DNA of 6,238 nucleotides, taken from positions 1-6,238 of the forward strand of contig JBPCTQ010000071.1 of assembly GCA_051011595.1 (NCBI GenBank), given 5' to 3'. Below are positions 1 through 5,611 of the stretch, in pieces. Position 1 is the first letter of the stretch; each line of letters starts with the position of its first letter. The notes beneath the pieces are model-generated. The model was not told the origin of the DNA, ran no database searches, and saw nothing but the letters and a program-made list of their open reading frames with translations. The stretch is from JAOUEE01 sp051011595 (GTDB lineage Bacteria > Actinomycetota > Acidimicrobiia > Acidimicrobiales > SHLQ01). The translations under genes and the position numbers were made by a program.

Positions 1-237
1 CTCCTGCCCCTGGCCCCCGAGCTCGCCCGTCCGCTGTTGCTCATCCACGGACTGGCCGACGACAACGTGGTCGCAGCTCACACCCTGCAGTTGTCACGGG
101 CACTGCTCGAAGCCGGCCGGCCCCACCAGGTGTTGCCTCTCTCCGGCGTGACGCACATGACCCCACAGGAGTCGGTGGCCGAGAACCTGCTGTTGATGCA
201 GCTGGCCTTCCTGCGGACCAGCCTCGGCCTCGACTGA
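1..237 (+). CDS. S9 family serine peptidase, C-terminal end (partial)
   Basis: This is the last 78 residues of an alpha/beta-hydrolase-fold serine peptidase of the prolyl oligopeptidase (S9) family; the 5' part, with the propeller domain and the nucleophile serine, lies outside the window. The visible piece contains LLLIHGLADDNVV (residues 12-24). By comparison with DPP-IV and prolyl oligopeptidase, the first Asp of the DD pair (residue 20) should be the catalytic acid. The Asn two residues later matches the substrate-contacting Asn of the DPP-IV (S9B) branch. GVTHMTPQ (residues 49-56) carries the catalytic His at residue 52, followed by the usual C-terminal helix. Such enzymes cleave short peptides, often after proline; substrate and location cannot be judged from this fragment. 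The gene ends 12 bases before the stop of the convergent dehydrogenase gene. Family assignment is firm; the subfamily is tentative. Confidence 0.88.
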   Translation, partial: LLPLAPELARPLLLIHGLADDNVVAAHTLQLSRALLEAGRPHQVLPLSGVTHMTPQESVAENLLLMQLAFLRTSLGLD

Positions 238-249
238 TACCCGGTCCGG

Positions 250-1020
250 TCAGATGGCGGTCCACCCGCCATCAACGAAGAGCACATGGCCGGTGACGAA
301 CGAACTGGCATCGCCGGCCAGGAAGAGCAGAGCCCCGTCGAGCTCGTGGACCTCACCCTGGCGGCCCATGGGTGTGCCGTTGTCGATGTAGGCCCGACCC
401 CCCTCGGTGTCGACCATGTCGGCGTTCATCTCGCTCACGAACCAGCCGGGGGCGAGCGCGTTCACCCGCACGCCCTTACGAGCCCACTCCGAGGCCAGCT
501 CACGAGTGAGATTGTGCAGACCGGCCTTGGCCGCGGTGTATCCCGGTGCCCGCAGGCGTCCGCCCGCCACCGCGCCCAGGATCGAACCGATGTTGACGAT
601 CGAACCGGACTGATCGTTGGCGATCATCCACCGACCGGCCTGGCGGGCCACGGCGTAGGGCGCCACCAGGTCGATGTGCAGCTCGCGGACGAAGTCCTCG
701 GTGGGATAGTCGACGGCGGGCACGGTGTGGCTCACCCCCGCGTTGTTGATCACCACGTCGATTCGGCCGAAGTGGTCGACCACCGAGTCGACCAGCGCCT
801 CGGGTGCGCCGGCCTCGGTCAGGTCGCTGGGAAAGGCGCAACCGTCGTGCAGCTCGCCGACCAGGGATTGGAGGCGATCGGTGCGGCGCCCCGCCACGGC
901 CACCCGACCGCCGGCGGCGTCGATCACCCGGGCGAAACGTTCGCCCAGGCCAGATGATGCCCCCGTGACCAGCACCACTCGATCGTCGAGGCGGAAGGAC
1001 TGGAGCGGATCGTCGAGCAC
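250..1020 (-). CDS. Short-chain dehydrogenase/reductase (SDR), classical type
   Basis: A 256-residue cytoplasmic Rossmann-fold oxidoreductase of normal length for classical SDRs. The cofactor motif TGASSGLG is at residues 19-26, NNAG at 92-95, the catalytic Ser at 146 (NIGSILG), the YTAAK motif with Tyr161 and Lys165, and the PG motif at 191-192. GRR at residues 44-46, just after the second strand, suggests NADP(H) preference (inference). The residue in the usual active-site Asn position is Asp117 (HIDLVAPY), an unusual change in the Asn-Ser-Tyr-Lys tetrad. The GTG start is the first possible one: the modC stop TAG lies in the same frame only three codons upstream. The 9-base gap suggests co-transcription as the last gene of the mod operon, although no strong ribosome binding site is visible. 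The substrate cannot be deduced; similar proteins act on sugars, sterols or acyl chains. No link to molybdate uptake is known to me. Confidence 0.93.
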   Translation of the reverse strand: MLDDPLQSFRLDDRVVLVTGASSGLGERFARVIDAAGGRVAVAGRRTDRLQSLVGELHDGCAFPSDLTEAGAPEALVDSVVDHFGRIDVVINNAGVSHTVPAVDYPTEDFVRELHIDLVAPYAVARQAGRWMIANDQSGSIVNIGSILGAVAGGRLRAPGYTAAKAGLHNLTRELASEWARKGVRVNALAPGWFVSEMNADMVDTEGGRAYIDNGTPMGRQGEVHELDGALLFLAGDASSFVTGHVLFVDGGWTAI

Positions 1021-1029
1021 GCCGTGACG

Positions 1030-1722
1030 CTAGCCACTCAGCAAGCCTCGAAGGAATGGGGTCGCCGGAGCGGTGGCGTCGTCGCGAACGGCGGCGCCGT
1101 CGTCGACCACCAGAACCTGGTCACTCAGCTCGGCCAGATCGTCGGGTTCGTGGGTGGCCAGGACCAGGTAGCGGGCCCCGGCCTGGGCCACCATCGCCCG
1201 CAGGTCGGGGCGAATGGCCACGTCGGCGGCGGCAAAGGGTTCGTCGAGCAGCATGAGGGTGGGGTCGGTGGCCAACGCCCGGGCCAGCGCGGTGCGCTGT
1301 CGTTGCCCGCCGGAGAGGTCGGCCGGATGATCTGTCGCTCGGTCGGCCAGGCCCACCCGGGCGAGCCAGGCCCGGGCCGCCTCGTCGGCGGCCGCGTGGC
1401 CGACTCCCCGGCTGCGGGGCCCAAAGGCCACATTGGCGATCACGTCGAGGTGATCGAACAGGCGGAGGTCCTGGAACACGACACCGAGGTGGCGGTCGGC
1501 CGGCGCCACCCATCGATGATCGGCCGGCCGATCCCACACCACCCCGTCGACGGCCAGCTCACCCTCGTCGAGCGCCACCAGGCCGGCCAGGAGGTGAAGG
1601 ATCGATGTCTTGCCGGCGCCATTGGTGCCCACCAGGGCCACCCGTTCGTTCGGTTCGATCTCCAGGTCGAGACCCAGGGTGAGCTCGCCGACCATCACCG
1701 AGCCGTGCAACTGCAGGCTCAT
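1030..1722 (-). CDS. modC: Molybdate-type ABC transporter ATPase, short form without TOBE domain
   Basis: The 230-residue ATP-binding subunit of an oxyanion importer; it works as a dimer on the inner face of the membrane and powers ModB. Visible motifs are Walker A GTNGAGKT (32-39), Q-loop VVFQD with Gln84, signature LSGGQRQR (136-143), Walker B LMLLDEP (156-162), an atypical D-loop AAAD (164-167, often SALD) and the switch His191 in ATHEPDD. The chain ends about 40 residues after the switch His, so the C-terminal TOBE/Mop regulatory domain of the roughly 350-residue E. coli-type ModC is absent. The reading frame stays open far upstream, but the ATG at 1722 is chosen because it overlaps the modB stop by four bases (ATGA) and gives the normal ABC N-terminus. 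A purine-rich GGTGG lies about 10 bases upstream. The name rests on the modA and modB neighbours; the ATPase alone could serve another oxyanion importer. Confidence 0.9.
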   Translation of the reverse strand: MSLQLHGSVMVGELTLGLDLEIEPNERVALVGTNGAGKTSILHLLAGLVALDEGELAVDGVVWDRPADHRWVAPADRHLGVVFQDLRLFDHLDVIANVAFGPRSRGVGHAAADEAARAWLARVGLADRATDHPADLSGGQRQRTALARALATDPTLMLLDEPFAAADVAIRPDLRAMVAQAGARYLVLATHEPDDLAELSDQVLVVDDGAAVRDDATAPATPFLRGLLSG

Positions 1723-2507
1723 CGCAGCAGCCACCGATCCCGCAGGGTGATGAGAACGGCCAGCGAGACGATCAGCAGGATCAGGCTCAGCGCCAGGGCC
1801 GATTCGAAGCGACCACCTTCGAGGTCCTGGAAGATGGCCAGCGGCAGCGTGCGGGTCCGGCCGGGAACGTTGCCGGCGAAGGTGATGGTGGCGCCGAACT
1901 CGCCCAGCGCCCGAGCCCACGCCAGCGCGGTGCCGGCGGCCACTGCCGGTAGGGCTCGGGGCAACGTGATGCGGCGGAGAATGGTGGTGGGTGATGCCCC
2001 GAGAGTGGCGGCCGCGTCCTCGAGACCATCGGGATCCGGACGGAGCGCCGATTCGGCGGTGATCACGAAGAACGGCAGGGCCACGACCGTGGCGGCCAGG
2101 ACCGCACCAGCGGTGGTGAAGGGAAGGACAACACCGATCCGGTCGAGCGCGGGGCCGAGCAGGCCGCGCCGCGGGCTGAGGGCGAACAACAACGCAGTGC
2201 CGGCCACCACCGGGGGCAGCACCATGGGCAACAGCACGATGGCGCGGACCAGCGGGCCCCAGCGGCGATCGAGTCGACCGATGAACCAGGCCAGTGGCAG
2301 CCCGAGCACGAGACACAAGACGGCGCTGGCGCCACTGACCACGAGCGAGACGCGCAGGGCCTCGAGGGCATCGGGGTCCGACCACAGGCTCCAGACCGAC
2401 GACCACGGCATTCGCCACAACAGGGCGGCGATGGGAAGGCTCAGCAACAGCAGCCCGATGGCCGCCGGCACAGCCAGCAGACGGGGGGTACGAGTGGGCG
2501 GTCTCAC
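1719..2507 (-). CDS. modB: Molybdate ABC transporter permease
   Basis: A 262-residue integral membrane subunit forming the translocation path. Hydrophobic stretches lie at about residues 10-31, 50-77, 86-110, 126-151, 185-212 and 237-255, consistent with five or six membrane spans. The cytoplasmic EAA loop that docks to the ATPase is at 163-183 (EDAAATLG...ITLP). ARALGEFGATITFAGN (198-213), followed by PGRTRTLP, closely matches the conserved ModB/CysT-type motif and is the main reason for calling molybdate or a related oxyanion. The open frame extends further upstream, but the GTG at 2507 is preferred: it overlaps the modA stop by four bases (GTGA) and gives a short positively charged N-terminus before the first span. 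The next gene, modC, overlaps the end by four bases, so all three importer genes are likely translated in a coupled fashion. Tungstate or sulfate as substrate is not excluded by this subunit alone. Confidence 0.92.
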   Translation of the reverse strand: MRPPTRTPRLLAVPAAIGLLLLSLPIAALLWRMPWSSVWSLWSDPDALEALRVSLVVSGASAVLCLVLGLPLAWFIGRLDRRWGPLVRAIVLLPMVLPPVVAGTALLFALSPRRGLLGPALDRIGVVLPFTTAGAVLAATVVALPFFVITAESALRPDPDGLEDAAATLGASPTTILRRITLPRALPAVAAGTALAWARALGEFGATITFAGNVPGRTRTLPLAIFQDLEGGRFESALALSLILLIVSLAVLITLRDRWLLR

Positions 2508-3232
2508 GGCTGTTCGAACCCAGCGCCGGCGAGGATCTGTTGGGCCCGGTCGCTCAGGAGGAACGTGACGAACTCCATGGCCTGGGTCGACGGGGCCACG
2601 GCCGCCGCGAGGTACGGCGTGGTGCCGCTTGTGCCGACCGGGAGCTCGATGGTGTCGACCGACGAGCCGGCCGCCCGGGCGTCGGTGACGTACACGATGC
2701 CGGCATCGACCGATCCGGCCTGCACCCGGGTGAGCACACTCCGCACCGATGGGTCGAGCGTGGCGGCGGTGATCTCGACTCCGGTGGTGTCCAGCAGGTC
2801 GGTGGTGAGTCGCCCACACGGCACGTCGGGGCCGCAGATGGCCACCACGTGGTCGGAATCGCTCAGGTCGTCGAGCCCGACGATGCCCGCCGGATTCCCG
2901 GTGGGCACCACGATGGTGAGGCGGTTGCGGGCGAACACCACCGGTTGCCCGACCACGGCGTCGGCGTCGACGGCTCGCTGCATGCTGGCCGCGTCGGCGG
3001 TGAGCAAGACGTCGGCGCGGCGACCCTCCACCACCTGGGTGACCAGCACGTTGCTGCCCGCGAAGTCGAGGGTGGCCTCGTCGTCGGCTTCGTCTTGGGC
3101 GAAGGCGTCGGCGAGCTGCGCACCGGTGTCGGTGAGCGAGGAGGCGGCCAGGATCACGAAAGAGTCGTCGTCGCGGCCACAGCCGGCCAGAGCCAGAACC
3201 GGAACAAGCGCCAAGCCGAGGATCCTCGTCAC
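2504..3232 (-). CDS. modA: Molybdate-binding lipoprotein of ABC transporter
   Basis: A 242-residue extracytoplasmic substrate-binding protein. The N-terminus is a lipoprotein signal: Arg3, a hydrophobic core, then lipobox LAGC with the lipidated Cys18, so the mature protein should be tethered to the outer face of the membrane. The ModA fold is indicated by ILAASSLTD (27-35), FAGSNVL (57-63), RADVLLTAD (72-80), VPCG (137-140) and GIVYVTDA (178-185). By comparison with E. coli ModA, Ser32, Ser60 and Tyr181 are probable oxyanion contacts, the tetrahedral ModA type rather than the archaeal WtpA type (inference). Two cysteines, 133 and 139, flank the ligand loop. The GTG start at 3232 overlaps the regulator's TGA stop (GTGA) and is followed directly by the signal peptide, which supports it; no strong ribosome binding site is visible, so translation probably depends on coupling. 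Molybdate versus tungstate cannot be separated from sequence. Confidence 0.93.
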   Translation of the reverse strand: MTRILGLALVPVLALAGCGRDDDSFVILAASSLTDTGAQLADAFAQDEADDEATLDFAGSNVLVTQVVEGRRADVLLTADAASMQRAVDADAVVGQPVVFARNRLTIVVPTGNPAGIVGLDDLSDSDHVVAICGPDVPCGRLTTDLLDTTGVEITAATLDPSVRSVLTRVQAGSVDAGIVYVTDARAAGSSVDTIELPVGTSGTTPYLAAAVAPSTQAMEFVTFLLSDRAQQILAGAGFEQP

Positions 3233-3621
3233 CCGGGGCGCTCGATGATGACGTTGGTGGCCTTCACCGCAGCCACCGCGAGCACACCCGGCTCGAGGCC
3301 GAGCTGCTCCACGGCTTCGGCAGAGATGAGGGCCACGATGCGGTTCGGCCCGCTGACCATCTCGACCTGGGCCATCACGGTGTCGGCTTTCACCTTGGTG
3401 ACCAGGCCGGTGAAGCGATTCCGGGCCGACATCTCCCGTTGGTCGGTCCCGTCGGGCTCGTTGAGCTCCACGGCCAGTCGAGCCAGGTCGGCGCCGTCGA
3501 CCAGGCGATGTCCACCTTCAGTGCGGTGGGTGGGCAGTCGTCCCTGGTCGGCCCAGCGGCGAACGGTGTCGGCACTGACACCGAGCAGATCGGCCGCAGC
3601 ACCCATCCGAAATTCGGTCAT
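3229..3621 (-). CDS. Helix-turn-helix regulator fused to a Mop (TOBE) molybdate-binding domain
   Basis: A 130-residue one-component regulator. Residues 4-54 form a MerR/excisionase-type helix-turn-helix: MGAAADLLGVSADTVRRWADQG, then RLPTHRTEGGHRLVDGADL, the typical wing with GGHR (36-39). After a short linker, residues 65-128 form a Mop domain: SARNRFTGLVTKV, QVEMVSG, the LISAEAVEQLGLEPG segment and AVKATNVIIE. Mop domains bind molybdate or tungstate as oligomers, so this protein should sense cytoplasmic oxyanion and control DNA binding; it may also buffer molybdate. A MerR-type coiled-coil effector domain is absent. The ATG at 3621 is chosen over an in-frame start at 3657 because a -10 element ends six bases before it and the upstream alternative would lie in the promoter. 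It is the first gene of the operon and overlaps modA by four bases. Domain calls are strong; repressor versus activator is unknown. Confidence 0.9.
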   Translation of the reverse strand: MTEFRMGAAADLLGVSADTVRRWADQGRLPTHRTEGGHRLVDGADLARLAVELNEPDGTDQREMSARNRFTGLVTKVKADTVMAQVEMVSGPNRIVALISAEAVEQLGLEPGVLAVAAVKATNVIIERPG

Positions 3622-3627
3622 GCAAGT

Positions 3628-3652
3628 ATTATCCAGAAGAAGTCTGGCAAAT
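3628..3652. promoter_or_regulatory. Imperfect palindrome, candidate operator
   Basis: Read on the plus strand, ATTATCCAGA (3628-3637), a 5-base spacer (3638-3642) and TCTGGCAAAT (3643-3652) form an inverted repeat. Eight of ten arm positions match, and the five innermost (CCAGA/TCTGG) are perfect. The palindrome fills the spacer and overlaps the -10 element of the promoter of the HTH-Mop regulator gene. Bound protein there would block RNA polymerase, so autorepression by the HTH-Mop protein is the natural guess. The repeat is seen directly; binding by this regulator is inference. Confidence 0.5.
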
Positions 3653-3657
3653 ACCAA
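3628..3657 (-). promoter_or_regulatory. Candidate leaderless promoter of the mod operon
   Basis: On the minus strand a -35-like TTGGTA (3657-3652, four of six matches to TTGACA) is followed after 18 bases by GATAAT (3633-3628, five of six matches to TATAAT). The last base of the -10 is six bases from the ATG at 3621, so transcription would start at or next to the start codon, giving a leaderless mRNA, a common arrangement in actinobacteria. No ribosome binding site precedes the ATG, which fits. The stretch is clearly richer in A+T than its surroundings. The motif is seen directly; activity is inferred. Confidence 0.62.
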
Positions 3658-3706
3658 GTTGAATCGGTGGGGTGACCATCGCCTATCGACTCGGACACCG
3701 TCGCAC

Positions 3707-3712
3707 TACCGT
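3707..3712 (+). promoter_or_regulatory. Candidate -10 element of the DUF2277-like gene
   Basis: TACCGT fits the actinobacterial -10 pattern TANNNT, and its last base is seven bases before the ATG at 3720. That spacing is expected for a leaderless transcript. There is no clear ribosome binding site upstream of the ATG and only a poor -35 candidate (TCGACT, 15-base spacer), so this is tentative. Confidence 0.3.
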
Positions 3713-3719
3713 CGTGGTC

Positions 3720-3974
3720 ATGTGCCGGAACATCACCACCCTGCGAGGACTCGAACCGGCGGCCACGCCGGAGGAGATCGAAGCAGCTGCTCGCCAGTAC
3801 TGCCGAAAGGTCAGCGGCGTGCAGAAGACCTCGGTGCACACCGAGGAAGCCTTCGAACACGCGGTCGAGCTCGTGCGCCAGGCCACAACCGACCTGATCG
3901 CGGCGTTGCCGCCGCGCAAGGTCCCGCCGAAGAGCGATCCACCCCTTCGCCGCATCGCCGCCCGAACCGCCTGA
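3720..3974 (+). CDS. DUF2277-like small conserved protein
   Basis: A small soluble protein of 84 residues resembling the DUF2277 family, whose members characteristically begin with MCRNI. Function is not established as far as I know. Here MCRNITTLRGLEPAA opens the chain, followed by a helical stretch (TPEEIEAAARQYCRKVSGVQK), a second helix (about 43-62) and a Pro/Lys/Arg-rich tail starting LPPRKVPPK. No signal peptide or membrane segment is seen. The frame is open 16 codons further upstream, but the start is placed at the MCRN methionine because family members begin there and a -10-like element sits seven bases before it. It is divergent from the mod operon across 98 bases and tail to tail with the PIG-L gene, 12 bases between stops, so it is probably monocistronic. 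An extra Cys at residue 28 sits where related proteins often have another residue (recollection, not checked). Confidence 0.82.
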   Translation: MCRNITTLRGLEPAATPEEIEAAARQYCRKVSGVQKTSVHTEEAFEHAVELVRQATTDLIAALPPRKVPPKSDPPLRRIAARTA

Positions 3975-3992
3975 AGCGGCGGGTCGTCAGGC
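3969..3992. terminator. Short hairpin across two convergent stop codons
   Basis: GCCTGA (3969-3974) and TCAGGC (3987-3992) are perfect inverted repeats around a 12-base G+C-rich loop. The stem contains both stop codons, of the DUF2277-like gene and of the PIG-L gene. Part of the symmetry follows from having TGA on both strands; three further G-C pairs do not. There is no T-run, so this is at best a weak bidirectional terminator. Confidence 0.25.
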
Positions 3993-4721
3993 AGTGTCGA
4001 TCTGGCGGAACGCCTCGGTGAGCCGTCCGTCGGGCAGTGCGAATGCCGAGGTCGTCTCGGCCGCCCAGTCCCGCAACAGGGCATCGAGGTCGGGGATCCA
4101 CTCGGTCTGGCTGGTGTGGGACCGGAGGGCCAAAACCTTGCGATCGAACACGTCGGTGATGTCGACGAACACGTCGGGTTCGTCGAGCATGCCGATCCAC
4201 ACGCGACCAACGGCGTGGGGTTCGAGACCCTCGTCGTCGAGCAACTCGGTGTGGGCCCACGGGTTGCGGGCGTCGGGGTAGACGGCGGCCATGGTCGCCT
4301 CGGCCACCGCCAGGTGGTCGGGATGGCTGGCGTAGATGCGATCCCACCGCCGCTGCGGGTTCTGGGTGATCACCAACTGGGGCCGCACCTGACGGATCAC
4401 CCGGCTGATGTCGCGCCGCAGTTCGAGTGAAGCGGTCACCTGGCCATCGGGGTGACCCAACCAGCGGATGTCGGTGACACCGACCGCATCGGCGGCGTCC
4501 CCCTGTTCGGCTTGGCGGGTGGCGGCCACCTTGGCCCGATCGGGTTCGTCCTCTGGTGGTCCGGCCTCGCCGCTGGTGACGAGGGCGTACACCACTTCGG
4601 CCCCCGCATCGGTGAGCCGCGCAATGGTGCCGGCCGTGCCGAAGTCGATGTCGTCGGGGTGGGCCACCACCACCAGCACCGGCGACGGTGGTTCGCTCAG
4701 GTCGATGAAGGTTGCCGGCAC
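3987..4721 (-). CDS. PIG-L family zinc-dependent deacetylase
   Basis: A 244-residue metal-dependent amidase of the PIG-L/LmbE family, which removes N-acetyl groups from amino-sugar substrates or cleaves related amides. The AHPDD motif (20-24) supplies the expected zinc ligands His21 and Asp24 and the general base Asp23. SHPDH (132-136) supplies the third ligand, probably His136, as in MshB. WLGHPDG (87-93) and the region around VFVDITDVFDRKVLALRSHTSQ, with the family's typical C-terminal pattern, are also present. There is no signal peptide, so it is cytoplasmic. The GTG at 4721 is the only reasonable start, placing nine residues before the first strand; a convincing ribosome binding site is lacking. 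It is divergent from the methyltransferase gene. Actinobacterial relatives include mycothiol enzymes (MshB, Mca), but nothing here separates those from the many uncharacterised members, so no substrate is claimed. Confidence 0.9.
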   Translation of the reverse strand: MPATFIDLSEPPSPVLVVVAHPDDIDFGTAGTIARLTDAGAEVVYALVTSGEAGPPEDEPDRAKVAATRQAEQGDAADAVGVTDIRWLGHPDGQVTASLELRRDISRVIRQVRPQLVITQNPQRRWDRIYASHPDHLAVAEATMAAVYPDARNPWAHTELLDDEGLEPHAVGRVWIGMLDEPDVFVDITDVFDRKVLALRSHTSQTEWIPDLDALLRDWAAETTSAFALPDGRLTEAFRQIDTA

Positions 4722-4844
4722 TCGCAGTCCGTTCTCTCGAAGCCGCCGCGGTCGACGTCAAGGTAGCGCCGACCGGGCGCGGCCGCCGCCAGGGGTCGCC
4801 GGTGACTTGCGTCGGTGCGGTGGGGCTCGCACTGTTGAGAGCCG

Positions 4845-5570
4845 ATGAAGCTGTCGTTGTACGAGACCAAGAAGTTCCTGCTGCGGCCACGCACGGCCTA
4901 CCGCCGTCGCCGGGAGACCAGCAAGGACATGATCGGGCGGATCATGCTGGAGGGTCACTACTACCGCACCCCCATGTACGACTTCTTCGGAGCGGTGGCC
5001 ACCAACCCCGACCTGATGACGGACTTCGATCTGGCTGAGGGAGCGGTGGTGGTCGATGTCGGCGCCTACACCGGCGAGTGGGCCGCACCGATGGCCGAAC
5101 GCCACGATGTCGAGATCCACGCCTTCGAGCCGGCCGAGGACGGGCTGGCCGAGCTCACCGAGACCCTGGGATCCGATCCTCACGTCCACATCCATCCGTA
5201 CGGGCTGGCCGAACGCGACTTCTCGTCGACCATGGCGCTCAACGGGCCGGGGTCGTCGATCTACGAAGACGACGGGTTGTACGGCTCGCAGACGGCCGAG
5301 ATCCGTGATGTGGTGCCGGTCTTCGACCAGCTGGGTCTCACCCACATCGATCTGTTGAAGTCCAACATCGAAGGGGCCGAGTACGACCTGTTCGACCGCC
5401 TGCTCGATGCCGCGTGGTTGCCTCGAATCGACCGGGTGCTGGTGCAGTTCCACGAGTGGCACCCGTGGGCCTACTGGCGTCGGGCCCGCATCCGCCGCCG
5501 TCTGAAACAGACCCACGATCAGGTCTGGAACTACGACTTCGTGTGGGAGTACTGGCGCCGTAAGCCCTGA
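4845..5570 (+). CDS. FkbM-type SAM-dependent methyltransferase
   Basis: A 241-residue protein with a class I methyltransferase fold. Motif I VVVDVGAYTGEW is at 68-79, and the acidic end of the second strand is in HAFEP (92-96). The FkbM-type segment THIDLLKSNIEGAEYDLF (166-183), and VQFHEWHPWAYW (200-211) near the end, are typical of this family. FkbM enzymes O-methylate hydroxyls of polyketides, glycans and glycolipids. The first 60 residues are basic (FLLRPRTAYRRRRETSK) and the C-terminus is rich in Arg and Trp (YWRRARIRRRLKQ), which may mean contact with membrane or a polyanionic substrate (inference). The ATG at 4845 has GAGAG just upstream as a modest ribosome binding site. It is divergent from the PIG-L gene, and the pair could both modify a glycan, but adjacency is the only support. 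Substrate unknown. Confidence 0.87.
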   Translation: MKLSLYETKKFLLRPRTAYRRRRETSKDMIGRIMLEGHYYRTPMYDFFGAVATNPDLMTDFDLAEGAVVVDVGAYTGEWAAPMAERHDVEIHAFEPAEDGLAELTETLGSDPHVHIHPYGLAERDFSSTMALNGPGSSIYEDDGLYGSQTAEIRDVVPVFDQLGLTHIDLLKSNIEGAEYDLFDRLLDAAWLPRIDRVLVQFHEWHPWAYWRRARIRRRLKQTHDQVWNYDFVWEYWRRKP

Positions 5571-5611
5571 CCCCCCGCTTCTCCCGGTTGTCCGCCGCCT
5601 CCTCCACCACC

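Noticed and set aside
234..253. Palindrome CTGA...TCAG between the peptidase and dehydrogenase stops
   Set aside because: Only four bases pair, and three of them follow automatically from opposed TGA stops.
1723..2418. N-terminal extension of modC to 462 residues
   Set aside because: The extra part is modB read out of frame; the ATG at 1722 gives the normal ABC start and a 4-base overlap.
1024..2568. 514-codon open frame on the plus strand opposite modC/modB
   Set aside because: It is antisense to two clear transporter genes, has low-complexity Gly/Arg/His-rich composition with no recognisable domain, and is expected from G/C third-position bias.
2508..2819. N-terminal extension of modB to 366 residues
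   Set aside because: The extra 104 residues overlap the end of modA, are His/Arg-rich and have no membrane segment; the GTG at 2507 fits the operon pattern.
3622..3657. Upstream ATG (3657) for the HTH-Mop regulator
   Set aside because: It lies within the -35 element of the candidate promoter and would add 12 residues not expected before the HTH domain.
3622..3719. Molybdenum-cofactor riboswitch in front of the mod operon
   Set aside because: The apparent promoter is leaderless and leaves no room for a structured leader.
2540..4021. 493-codon open frame on the plus strand across modA, the regulator and the DUF2277-like gene
   Set aside because: It runs through a promoter region and three genes in other frames; its product shows no family motif. 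A shadow frame.
4722..4844. Promoters for the PIG-L gene (TTGACG at about 4758 on the minus strand) and for the methyltransferase gene (TTGCGT near 4809)
   Set aside because: Each has an acceptable -35 but no reasonable -10 at 16-18 bases, so neither could be supported.
3811..4890. 359-codon minus-strand frame overlapping the PIG-L gene
   Set aside because: The real PIG-L gene with all zinc motifs lies in another frame here; this one is Arg-rich without motifs.
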